A stretch of DNA of 64,000 nucleotides from the NCBI GenBank assembly GCA_028288165.1, contig JAQBOG010000035.1, positions 94,327 through 158,326 of the forward strand, read 5' to 3'. The translations under genes were made by a program, and so were the position numbers. Each line of letters begins with the position of its first letter. The stretch's first letter is position 1. The stretch is from Sphingobacteriales bacterium. GTDB taxonomy: Bacteria > Bacteroidota > Bacteroidia > Sphingobacteriales > Sphingobacteriaceae. Of the stretch, positions 1 through 7,965 are shown in pieces. A model generated the notes under the pieces. That model was given only the letters and a program-made list of their open reading frames with translations, was not told where the DNA came from and searched no databases.

Positions 1-105
1 GTAATTAAATAAATCATTTAACTGATCTGCCGTTAATACCTGGTTGTTTTCAAAAATAGTAAAGCGGGTATTGTCTTTACTGATGCTATCGAGTACGTTA
101 CCCAT
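1..105 (-). CDS. eCIS-associated protein, N-terminal fragment (cut by window edge)
   Basis: Only the first 35 codons are inside the window. The peptide begins MGNVLDSISKDNTRF and continues FTIFENNQVLTADQLNDLFNY in spirit, running leftwards off the edge. It follows the 892-residue baseplate gene in the same direction, so it is probably the next cistron of the injection-system operon. I recall similar openings in uncharacterised proteins of Bacteroidota eCIS loci, but that is memory and not a search. No function can be given from 35 residues. The start codon lies 5 bp after a duplicated copy of the preceding gene's last 13 codons, which suggests the two genes were once almost contiguous. Confidence 0.6.
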   Translation of the reverse strand, partial: MGNVLDSISKDNTRFTIFENNQVLTADQLNDLFNY

Positions 106-110
106 GATTT

Positions 111-399
111 TTATGTTTTAAGTGTTCCTAAAGCGTTTTGATTTAATAACCTGAGTTCGATTATTAATATGTGTTTTGGGGCGTTCGGGCGGGCTTTTCG
201 TTTCAATCTTTTTGCATTGTCGTTCTTCGACTCCGCTCAGAATGACAACGCAAAAAGGATTTCCACTGCAATCCCTAACGCAAATCCCTACTAATTGAAT
301 TTATTGAGTATATGATCAAAATGGCTCATTAACTACTGAATTAGATGCTTCGAGCGCTAATTATGTTTTAAGTGTTCCTAAAGCGTTTTGATTTAATAA
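111..399. repeat. 39-bp perfect direct repeat (111-149 and 361-399) around an inserted spacer
   Basis: Bases 111-149 and 361-399 are identical over 39 bp. The right copy is the last 13 codons, including the stop, of the 892-residue baseplate gene. The left copy sits just upstream of the next gene's ATG. A second degenerate match links 333-357 in the spacer with 513-537 inside the gene (23 of 25 bases). Together they look like a partial tandem duplication of the gene's 3' end, with the middle of the second copy replaced by a dispersed repeat. Confidence 0.85.
176..284 (-). repeat. Dispersed palindromic repeat, copy 1
   Basis: This is a member of a family with one end like GGGCGTTCGGGCGGGCTTTT and the other like CAATCCCTAACGC. 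The arms pair imperfectly, with CTTTTTGC facing GCAAAAAGG, and the centre carries a further hairpin built on TGTCGTTCT / AGAATGACA. Ten copies were found by eye in this window, all between genes. No reading frame of its own is visible. Confidence 0.8.
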
Positions 400-3039
400 G
401 AAAAGCGTACGCTCTTCGGTGCTTTTGCAATCTTCAAGGCGTGCTATCGGATAGATGGATTTTAAAGCGGTGAAAATGGTGACAAACCGATTCAGTTTAA
501 CATTATCGATATCTACTGCATTAGATGCTTTGAGCGCAAGCCAATCTTTATAGGCATCCTGAAACTCTACCAATTGCTCATTACTTACCCAGCAAATTTT
601 AACAAACGTGTGTGAAGGCGATTCCATCCGGATAGTTTGTTCACAATATGTTCTGAAACCGAGATTAAGAAACCGTGGAGCATAAGCGGGTAAAACCATA
701 CTAATTCGGAAGGAATAAGGATCTTTATCCTGACAGTCTTTACAACTTTCATCCACACATATAGGTAAAAAACCATCTTTGGGCGCTTCCGGCGGAGATG
801 CTGGAGGCTCGATAGGAGAAGCAGGAGGTGACTCGGGTGGAGATTCTGGTATTTCTAAGGTTGGATTTGGAAGGAGTAATGGATGCTCGACCAAAAACAT
901 CCCTTCATCAGCCCGGGTTTTTGTAACGAGTGAAACTAATAAAAGGCGGTCGGTATTTGCTGCTTCTTGGGTAGTGTATATTTCTGTGCTGCTCCCTAAC
1001 AATACTTCTGTGCTGATTTCTAATACTACTTCTGTTTTAAAAACCTGATTTGTGAAGGAATTGTCTGCATTCTGAACGATTCTAATGTTGAGTGGGCTAT
1101 AAATTGATGTCAACGAATCTTCCAGATCAAATGCTGCTTCTTCTTCACTGGGATATTTTACAGCGCCCTCTAGTAACACTTTATTGTTTCGATAATCACT
1201 AATCCGGAACCAATACTGATCGTTATTAAACTCATTAAAACCATGCTGAATACTGGTTAGTAAGTTCACCAAGTTGCGCCTGTTCAGATTGTCAAAACCC
1301 AATAAACGCTCCAGCCTTTTTTCTAAACCACTAATATTGTCGGTATCCCACGTTAGCGGCGAAGTGTAATGATATCCTGCAAAACGCTTTCCACTGTATT
1401 CCGGGTAGTTTTTTAGGAAGTTAATTTTATCCTGAACAATATCTTCCTGATTTATTACAGCCGGACTAATTACGTCTTTTGTGTTTGCGGTAAAACCGGA
1501 ATAAAGCACATTCACATAATCAAAAAACGATTCTGAAAAGCGGGAAAGTAAATGATCCAAGAATAAATTTCGTCGTTTGTAGTAGTCTTCTTTATTTTCT
1601 GCAGCGGTCTGGATGCTAGGGCCAATGGTATCTTTATTTACAAATAAATCTTCCGCATTGGGAAAGCTTGTAACCAGTTCTGCAAAGTAGGTAGCTGTTT
1701 CATTTTCGGTAGAAAACAAATTACGCAGATGAGATAGCTGTGAACAATAGTTTGCTAGCTGCTGATCAAAAAAGTACAAATATCCTTGTAATTGCTTGGC
1801 CTGTGCCTTTCTTTCTTCAGTTGCATCAGAAGGCAATCCCCAGTGACTAATTCCATAATTTTTAGGGAAATGATTTTGAACAGAAAAATAGTTGCCCGTA
1901 TCTGCAAAACTTCCTGTATCAAAACTGATATCTTCTGTTCTCACTTTGTCGTTTCCGAAAATGTGATCACTCATCAATTTTTCGAACCTGTTTTTAATCA
2001 CATTTCTGTCTGGCCTTAGCGGGATGCCATTTTTATAAACCAGAATATTGGAATCTAGAATATTGAGCACTGGTTGTTTGTCATCCGCAACGGGTATAAT
2101 CCATTTATTAGGAAGTTCTTTTACCTGATCTGTAGCATTAAAAATGATATCTAGAATATTGGTGATACCTGTAACATTCAGAATCTGCTGCATGATATCA
2201 GAAAGGTGGACTTCTTTTTTTAAGTCGGATGCAAGTAATTCTTCTTCTTTAATAAAACCGTGGGTAAGCAACGGCCCTTCAAAAATAGCATCGGGTGAGT
2301 AGCCCTGATCGAGTAGTTCTTTTAGCCAATAAAATTTAATTAATGGAGTAAGATGTAATTGAATATTAAAGAGCATCTGTGCCACCGCATCAAACGGGTC
2401 AGCCTCTGGTTTTAGTTCTAGCTCAATGCAAATGCGAAATTGCTGTTTGGTTCTCTCGCCAATTTCTAAAAAATTTTCGCAGAGATTCCGGTTTTCTAAG
2501 ACAACATCACGTGTACTTTGTTTGATATTTTGTTTTTGCTCTTCGGTTACGTTTGTGTCGAATTCTAAAAGCACATCGTAGTAGCCTTGCACATTCACCG
2601 ATTCCCATTTTCCTGTTAGTGGAGGTGTAAATCGAAGTTTTTTACGAGTAATATCTGCAACAATCGGAATGGTTTTTTTTACTAACCAAGCATTTTTAAC
2701 TCCTTCAATATCAATAATCAACTTGCGGTAGTCATTGATCGTTACCGGTTTATTTGGAAATATTCTGGCAGCCGAAAAGAAGTGTTTTAATATGTTTGTT
2801 TTGGTATCGGTTGGTGTGGCCAGTAAATCTGGGATGCTGTTATTGCTTCGATAACTTAAATCGGTAATCACATAACACAACAATTCCAGCATCGTAATCC
2901 CCGGATCATGGATGTTGTAATCCGTCCATAAAGCAGACGCAGTTTTTTCAATATGGCTAACTCCAATCTTTCTTAAGGCTTCATAGTCAAAAGCGCTTTG
3001 CTCTGGCTTTTGCGAGGAAATTGTCAATACATCACTCAT
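361..3039 (-). CDS. eCIS baseplate wedge protein, Afp12/gp6-like
   Basis: This 892-residue protein is probably a baseplate wedge subunit of the contractile injection system. Near the N-terminus (about residues 35-60) it has the signature WTDYNIHDPGITMLELLCY, which I associate with the large baseplate proteins encoded after the J-like gene in Afp/PVC-type loci. The middle is mixed alpha/beta without a recognised catalytic motif. A proline/serine/glutamate linker at about 730-753 separates a roughly 140-residue C-terminal segment containing a CxxC pair (SCKDCQ). There is no signal peptide, as expected for a particle assembled in the cytoplasm. It lies downstream of the gp25 and J-like genes across a 684-bp spacer. 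The assignment rests on motif and gene order; the exact Afp homologue could be 11 or 12. Confidence 0.8.
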   Translation of the reverse strand: MSDVLTISSQKPEQSAFDYEALRKIGVSHIEKTASALWTDYNIHDPGITMLELLCYVITDLSYRSNNSIPDLLATPTDTKTNILKHFFSAARIFPNKPVTINDYRKLIIDIEGVKNAWLVKKTIPIVADITRKKLRFTPPLTGKWESVNVQGYYDVLLEFDTNVTEEQKQNIKQSTRDVVLENRNLCENFLEIGERTKQQFRICIELELKPEADPFDAVAQMLFNIQLHLTPLIKFYWLKELLDQGYSPDAIFEGPLLTHGFIKEEELLASDLKKEVHLSDIMQQILNVTGITNILDIIFNATDQVKELPNKWIIPVADDKQPVLNILDSNILVYKNGIPLRPDRNVIKNRFEKLMSDHIFGNDKVRTEDISFDTGSFADTGNYFSVQNHFPKNYGISHWGLPSDATEERKAQAKQLQGYLYFFDQQLANYCSQLSHLRNLFSTENETATYFAELVTSFPNAEDLFVNKDTIGPSIQTAAENKEDYYKRRNLFLDHLLSRFSESFFDYVNVLYSGFTANTKDVISPAVINQEDIVQDKINFLKNYPEYSGKRFAGYHYTSPLTWDTDNISGLEKRLERLLGFDNLNRRNLVNLLTSIQHGFNEFNNDQYWFRISDYRNNKVLLEGAVKYPSEEEAAFDLEDSLTSIYSPLNIRIVQNADNSFTNQVFKTEVVLEISTEVLLGSSTEIYTTQEAANTDRLLLVSLVTKTRADEGMFLVEHPLLLPNPTLEIPESPPESPPASPIEPPASPPEAPKDGFLPICVDESCKDCQDKDPYSFRISMVLPAYAPRFLNLGFRTYCEQTIRMESPSHTFVKICWVSNEQLVEFQDAYKDWLALKASNAVDIDNVKLNRFVTIFTALKSIYPIARLEDCKSTEERTLFLLNQNALGTLKT

Positions 3040-3251
3040 GGGTTATCTTATTGTGGGAATGAAATGAGTTAAGTAAGTGGGGTGTGATTTTGAGTTGAAA
3101 GTCTTTTGAGAATAAAAAGCAGGAATGACTTCTTTTGCAATCACTGGTCAACCAGGTATAGCATTTTTAGTTAGGCACAAGGCAAACAAAGGATCTCGAA
3201 ACTATCACAGAATTACAAATTGCTATCTTTATAGAATGACACAACGCTTTT

Positions 3252-3401
3252 ATGAAAATGAAGAATGAAAAAATAAAGACATTTGATACTGTCAAAACAT
3301 TTCGAGACATAAAGGAAAAAATTGCAAAAGAGATTTCTGATATGACTTTTGAAGAATTGAAAGAATACTTAAAACATCAGAAACTTAGGAGTGCTAAATA
3401 A
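3252..3401 (+). CDS. Small hypothetical protein, opposite strand within the eCIS locus
   Basis: A 49-codon reading frame starts at ATG 3252, with a second in-frame ATG at 3258. It encodes a charged, helix-prone peptide containing KTFDTVKTFRDIKEK and later DMTFEELKEYL. Similar short sequences occur in Bacteroidota as lone small proteins or antitoxin-like partners, but I cannot name a family. It points against the surrounding operon and sits in a repeat-rich spacer, so it may have arrived with inserted DNA. No toxin partner is visible next to it. Function unknown. Confidence 0.5.
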   Translation: MKMKNEKIKTFDTVKTFRDIKEKIAKEISDMTFEELKEYLKHQKLRSAK

Positions 3402-3566
3402 CGCCTGTGCTTCCACGTCTATACTTCAACTCCACTCTACTTCGACATCGCTCAGTATGACAAAACTTTGCTTGGTACCGAATCTCACATTAACAATTAG
3501 TAATTGATAATTACCCTAGCCCTTGGGCCGGTATTCGGATAAAGTCGCTTTAATACGCATGCTATT

Positions 3567-3640
3567 GCGTTAAGGATTGACGTGAAAATCCTTTTGCACC
3601 CTTCGCAAAAGATTGTAACAGAAAGCCTGCCCGAACGCCC
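3567..3640 (+). repeat. Dispersed palindromic repeat, copy 2
   Basis: This copy runs from GCGTTAAGGATTG to CCCGAACGCCC, in the opposite orientation to copy 1. The central arms AATCCTTTTGC and GCAAAAGATT pair to give a hairpin. It is shorter than copy 1 and lacks the internal TTCGACTCCGCTCAG insert, which instead occurs separately on both sides. Confidence 0.75.
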
Positions 3641-3723
3641 AAATACTTGACACCGTTCTACTTCAACTCCGCTCAGTATGACAAAGACTTTCTTTAGCAC
3701 CGAACCCCATTAACCATTAACAA

Positions 3724-6700
3724 TTAATCATTAACAATAGTATGCTGCATAGCCGATACCAATATCGCCGCTGGATTTGATGCCTCAGCCACCTCTACAT
3801 TGTTACCAAATGCTTTAATGCCGGGCGAAAATTTTTGTAACGAAAAAGAGGTTAAATAATCCACAAACTCTAAATCTTCTAAAAATTTAATGATCATGGA
3901 TTTGGTTACTTTACCCCCGAAATGGATGTCGCTACTGGAATTTGTGATCCATGGTGATAGAAATTCCTGAAGTTTTTGATCGATGATTTTTTCATAGTAA
4001 TTGAACTCATAACCTCGTTTAAGTTTCAGTGAAACCGATACTTTTACTGGCTCATACATGGGGTTAATTATCTGAAACTGCGCCCAAGCTGTAGAATGAT
4101 TTGTTAAGAAATCATAAATCTCATCCAATGTGTTTTTATCAACTTTGGGCTTAAACGGATCAACCGCATTTCGATTGGTTAAGTCAGGCACGACTACGAT
4201 CAGCACATTTCCGGGGGCATAAAACGAAGTAGGAGTTGCGTGGTTAATGCATTTAACTTTATGTACCGATGGGAAATGTTGCAAAATTAATCGTTCATAA
4301 TCCCAAAGCGCAATACTCCGTTCTTTATGCCGTAACCGCTCACTCACCCGAATGTAAAACGACTGGTCGATTTCTTTCATTCGACCGCCGAAAGACGAAT
4401 ACGGCTGACTTACTTTTTTGATTGCGCCATTGTCATTTTTAAGCTTGGTGATGGTAGCCGCCGGAAGTGCATTTTGTAAATGTGACGGGTCATTATCCTG
4501 GTTATCGAAAATTGCTATTGCTGCGTTTGATTGAACATCTAATAGCTGACAAACGCCATCACTATCTTTTGGAATGGAAATTTTTAACCACAAAAGGCCA
4601 TTAGGTAAGAGGGTATTGGAAGTGGTTGCTTCCTTAGGGATTACGACTTTTACCACGCCACTTCTTAAAAATTCATTGGTAGTATCAAAAATAAAATCCT
4701 CATTATTAAGTGGTTTCCAATAATTGTCGCAAAGTATACTCCAATCACCTGCTACTTTTGGTTTCTCCGGATTGGCGCTTCCTTCAGCTACCTGAAACAA
4801 AATACACACAGAATCTTCTGCGTTAAGATTGCTAAAGCCAACAAATAAGTTTCCTTCAGCTACATATTCTGGGACTAGCTTTACAAGCGGATTATTCACA
4901 AATTTATGTTTGCTTCTGGTATAGGCATGTTCACGCATTTGCCCGAATGCACCGTATTGGAAAAACTCAATTTCTTCGTCCGCATAGTCGTTTAGGTTAG
5001 TTCCGCTAAAGCTCGTTTTAGCAGTTGTAGCAGTATAACTCAAACTAATTGACTGTATTTCTGGCGCAAAAGGTTCTGTTGGAAGTTTCAACGTTCCACC
5101 TTCCCGGCTGTATCTCATAATTTCTGCAGCATACTTTTCACGGTATTCTTTGAACAAGAAACTATGGTTTAACCGGAGTTGTAATTGACCTTTGCGGATA
5201 TCTTTATACACATTTAAAAGCGCATACAAAGCAGGCTTGTAAAGCAGTTGAGTGGATAAGGATATTTTAGCTTTCGATAAATTTATTTTTGGCTGCAAAG
5301 TAGAAAACTGCGGCAGCAAGTACGACATGCTATTAGTTACCGCTTGTTGTACCGATTTACCCGGATTTATAGCAATTGGTGTGTAAATATATGGCAGAAT
5401 AAAAAATGGAAATTTGACCGGAAATGCCGGGTTTGTAAATTTCCACGTGGTAGATGATTGTGCATTCGAGGCGTTAAAAAGTTGAACAGATTTGTATTTT
5501 TCCTGCCAGGAATACCCGTCCTTAAAACCGGCTATTGCGGTAAAGTCTGTATTGCCATTGCCCGATTCATTGTAATTAATGTAATAATCAGCCAAATCTG
5601 TATCCGGGATATTTTTCCAGTCAACCTCGAGCGAAAATTCTTTTAAACGTTTGCTAAAGGTTTCCTCGTGTTGTACGTAAAAATTCGAGTTTTTATCTGA
5701 GAGCGAACCGAACGGAGTAAACGGTTTTTTAGAATTAATAGTTCCAAAATCGTTTTCGAGTACCAGTGAAATAATTCCGGTAACTTCTACCTCAATGGTT
5801 GAATCTATAAGTTCTGCGTCAATTAAATTGAAATAACCAAAGTCTGTTTTTTCGTTATTAACCAGTAGTTGTAAAATAGGATGGAAGGTGTCAAAATCGC
5901 TGCCATGAGTTGTTTTGTTATACGCAACAACTGCTGGCTCATCTTTACTTACGTTGAAAGTGATAGTCACATTAAAGACCTGATTGTCAGCAGAGCTTAC
6001 ATTTGCCGATGCCAGTTTTGGCCCGATCCATCCTTTTTCTCCGGTAATGCTAATCTTGAACAAATTAGCAGTGAGAACCGCATTTTTAGAAGCTACATCC
6101 AGATTTCTCACCGTTAAATTAACAGTGACTTTCCGATTGCCTTCTTTCATTAATAATACATCACTAGCAAAGCAAAAACCGACCTGTGCTAATGGGAGAT
6201 TTACAGTCCCAAAGCCGTTCCATTTCGGATTTGCAGCTGGGAGAACAGCACCCAGTCCGTCGGCAGAATTTGCAATATGAGCATGGTGCAAGAAGCTTTT
6301 ATTAGCGGGGTTAACAAAAAGCGACTTTAACTGTGCCACCTGTGATTTGTTAACCACAATATCATGCGTCAATTTATAGTAGACATTCTTTTTCGCATTG
6401 TCTTTTCCGCCCAAAAGGGCAGTACCTGTGGTAAGCAGCGTGTTTTCAGTATTCTTTTTAAGTTCAAAAATTACATGTGCCTGATCGGGAACAGGTTCCT
6501 TTTTGTCAAGACCCAACACCTTCTGATAGTAAAAATCGAGGTGGCGTTTGGTAAGGGTATTTAATAGGGCTTTGGGCTCTTCTAAAATCTCAATAAACGT
6601 GTTCCATAAAGCAATGTGCGCCGGGAGCGAAGCTGTGGCAGCTTTTTCTTTTAGTTCTTCTATTGAGAGATTAAAAAAATCATCCCATGTTCCATTTTCG

Positions 6701-6897
6701 GCTATTTTATTGGTAGCAGAGCTGAACTCGAAAAATTTGATCTGCTTAGCGATTTCTTGCAGGTACTTGTACAAATCATCTTTGCTGCGCTGATCAACGG
6801 GTACTAGATCTGGATTGAGCCATTGGGGCATACGCTGTTGCTGCGTTTGTCCGTCCCGTTTCAGAATAACCTTATAATCAATGGCTTTGGTACTCAT
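3724..6897 (-). CDS. eCIS baseplate protein, gpJ-like (Afp11-type)
   Basis: This 1057-residue protein is the largest structural protein in view. Its C-terminal third resembles baseplate J-like wedge proteins: a segment with YIRVSERLRHKERSIALWDYE, then VLIVVVPDLTN, an NPMYEPVKVSVSLKLK strand, and a closing part with FGGKVTKSMIIKFLEDLEFVDY. The N-terminal two thirds are beta-rich and probably extend outward. It overlaps the upstream gp25-like gene by 4 bp (ATGA), so the two are translationally coupled, the usual gp25-then-J order of Afp, PVC and AlgoCIS loci. There is no signal peptide or membrane segment. It would join the 892-residue protein and the spike hub in the baseplate. Confidence 0.85.
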   Translation of the reverse strand: MSTKAIDYKVILKRDGQTQQQRMPQWLNPDLVPVDQRSKDDLYKYLQEIAKQIKFFEFSSATNKIAENGTWDDFFNLSIEELKEKAATASLPAHIALWNTFIEILEEPKALLNTLTKRHLDFYYQKVLGLDKKEPVPDQAHVIFELKKNTENTLLTTGTALLGGKDNAKKNVYYKLTHDIVVNKSQVAQLKSLFVNPANKSFLHHAHIANSADGLGAVLPAANPKWNGFGTVNLPLAQVGFCFASDVLLMKEGNRKVTVNLTVRNLDVASKNAVLTANLFKISITGEKGWIGPKLASANVSSADNQVFNVTITFNVSKDEPAVVAYNKTTHGSDFDTFHPILQLLVNNEKTDFGYFNLIDAELIDSTIEVEVTGIISLVLENDFGTINSKKPFTPFGSLSDKNSNFYVQHEETFSKRLKEFSLEVDWKNIPDTDLADYYINYNESGNGNTDFTAIAGFKDGYSWQEKYKSVQLFNASNAQSSTTWKFTNPAFPVKFPFFILPYIYTPIAINPGKSVQQAVTNSMSYLLPQFSTLQPKINLSKAKISLSTQLLYKPALYALLNVYKDIRKGQLQLRLNHSFLFKEYREKYAAEIMRYSREGGTLKLPTEPFAPEIQSISLSYTATTAKTSFSGTNLNDYADEEIEFFQYGAFGQMREHAYTRSKHKFVNNPLVKLVPEYVAEGNLFVGFSNLNAEDSVCILFQVAEGSANPEKPKVAGDWSILCDNYWKPLNNEDFIFDTTNEFLRSGVVKVVIPKEATTSNTLLPNGLLWLKISIPKDSDGVCQLLDVQSNAAIAIFDNQDNDPSHLQNALPAATITKLKNDNGAIKKVSQPYSSFGGRMKEIDQSFYIRVSERLRHKERSIALWDYERLILQHFPSVHKVKCINHATPTSFYAPGNVLIVVVPDLTNRNAVDPFKPKVDKNTLDEIYDFLTNHSTAWAQFQIINPMYEPVKVSVSLKLKRGYEFNYYEKIIDQKLQEFLSPWITNSSSDIHFGGKVTKSMIIKFLEDLEFVDYLTSFSLQKFSPGIKAFGNNVEVAEASNPAAILVSAMQHTIVND

Positions 6898-7313
6898 GCC
6901 GATTTATTATTTGCCTCGTTTAAGTAAAATGGATACACGAGATTAAACCGTGTATTGGTATTAATTACCTCATAATCAACCGAGATATCAATTCTTCCTT
7001 CTGTAATAAAATCATCCAAAAGTTCAACCACTAAAAGCTTGATGCGAGGTTCGAACATCAGAATTCCGTTTTTTACGGTGATTTTAATGGCTGTTTTGGT
7101 AGAGACATTCATCGTCTCAAAAACATAGTCCTCCAGGTTGCACCCGTATAAAGGCTGAAGAAACCGCTCGCCAATGGTGGTAGACAATAGAATCTCCAAG
7201 CTCTTATTAATGTCCTCTTCATCAGCTGTCATTAAAACCTGGCTAGTTTGCTTAGAAAAAGTTGGCGGAAATCCCCAACCCTTGCCTAGAAATGAACGTT
7301 CAGAAATGTCCAT
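6894..7313 (-). CDS. eCIS baseplate protein, GPW/gp25 family (Afp9-like)
   Basis: At 139 residues it has the usual size of the gp25 family, the small wedge protein that helps start sheath polymerisation around the hub. Visible family features are SFLGKGWGFPPTF at the N-terminus, the middle motif INKSLEILLSTTIGERFLQP with the conserved glycine-glutamate-arginine, YGCNLEDYVFE, and a C-terminal half of alternating beta strands (IDISVDYEVINTNTRFN). The next gene downstream is the J-like baseplate protein, overlapping by 4 bp. Upstream there is a 397-bp low-complexity spacer, which is unusual because this gene normally follows the spike gene closely. Confidence 0.92.
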   Translation of the reverse strand: MDISERSFLGKGWGFPPTFSKQTSQVLMTADEEDINKSLEILLSTTIGERFLQPLYGCNLEDYVFETMNVSTKTAIKITVKNGILMFEPRIKLLVVELLDDFITEGRIDISVDYEVINTNTRFNLVYPFYLNEANNKSA

Positions 7314-7710
7314 GGAGTTTTAAGTTATAAGTTGTAAGTTTTAAGTCTGGAGCTTTTGAGTTGTAGGTTGTAAGTTTTAAGTTGTAAGACTGGGTCTTTT
7401 AAAGAGTTGTAGGTTGTAAGTTGTGGGTTGTAAGTTGTAAGGCTGGGTCTTTTAAGTTGTAGGTTGTGAGTTCTAAGTTGTAAGTCAGGGTCTTTTAAAG
7501 AGTTGTAGGTTGTAAAAAGAATCCCCCTTATCCTTCAATCCTAAAATCCTGATCAAAGACAAAAAAGAAAGTTGAAAGTTGTAAGTTGTAAGTAGGATAC
7601 CAAACTCACTATTCACGCCCCACTACTTGATACTAACTACTTGCTCTTGATACCAGACTCGCTATTCACGCCATACTACCTGATACCTCATACCAGATAC
7701 CTTCCTCCCC
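7314..7710. repeat. Low-complexity spacer of GTTGTAA-type heptamers and TACTTGATACC-type repeats
   Basis: From 7320 to 7520 the sequence is built from the heptamer GTTGTAA and variants. A longer unit, GGGTCTTTTAA followed by GTTGTAGGTTGTAAG, recurs with GGG at 7392, 7445 and 7488. From about 7600 to 7700 a second motif family, TACTTGATACC and TACCAGATACC, takes over. No credible reading frame is present. Related runs occur at 29130-29190 and 54580-54655. The spacer interrupts an otherwise closely packed baseplate gene set. Confidence 0.8.
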
Positions 7711-7962
7711 TCACTCAATCGTAACCACCCCATCATAAATTTTCGATCCTTCAAAAGTTGTTTTGACTTTAAAATCTGTTGAATGTTCTTTTAAATGTTT
7801 AATAACACCTTCGGCTACCGCGATGCATAAAAGTTCAAATTGCTTGTTTGATGGGGGAGGATCTTTCCCTATAATTTCTTTATAATGACTGTTGAAGGCA
7901 GTTTGAATGGCTTCAGCCATGCTGCCTGCAATATCAGTGTGTGTACCAGGTTTTAGTGGCAT
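7711..7962 (-). CDS. Small eCIS-associated protein of unknown function
   Basis: This 83-residue protein lies between the spike gene (3 bp away) and the gp25-like gene. It has an amphipathic helical N-terminal two thirds (GSMAEAIQTAFNSHYKEI, ELLCIAVAEGVIKHL) and a short beta C-terminus (VKTTFEGSKIYDGVVTIE). It has no PAAR/DUF4150 features, so it is not obviously the Afp10 tip although it sits near that position. The tight spacing to the spike gene suggests cotranslation. It may be a spike-associated adaptor or chaperone; that is conjecture. Confidence 0.6.
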   Translation of the reverse strand: MPLKPGTHTDIAGSMAEAIQTAFNSHYKEIIGKDPPPSNKQFELLCIAVAEGVIKHLKEHSTDFKVKTTFEGSKIYDGVVTIE

Positions 7963-7965
7963 AAA

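Larger units (their letters stand above)
3040..3723. other. 684-bp repeat-rich spacer between the two large baseplate genes
   Basis: Apart from the small plus-strand frame, this spacer holds two partial copies of a CTTCGACTCCGCTCAG-like motif (about 3421-3460 and 3658-3685), one dispersed repeat, and AT-rich runs of the ATTAACAATTA type at about 3490-3513 and 3709-3738. It separates two genes that in compact eCIS loci are usually nearly adjacent. No promoter was recognised with confidence. Confidence 0.7.

Noticed and set aside
779..1048. Glycine-rich plus-strand frame of 89 codons
   Set aside because: It is the antisense of the proline-rich linker of the baseplate gene, which explains its composition.
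3497..3700. Minus-strand frame of 67 codons in the baseplate spacer
   Set aside because: Made from dispersed repeat sequence; similar frames arise in other copies.
7314..7710. Possible CRISPR array in the spacer with regular short repeats
   Set aside because: Units are 7 bp with irregular longer periods, there are no unique spacers of constant length and no cas genes.
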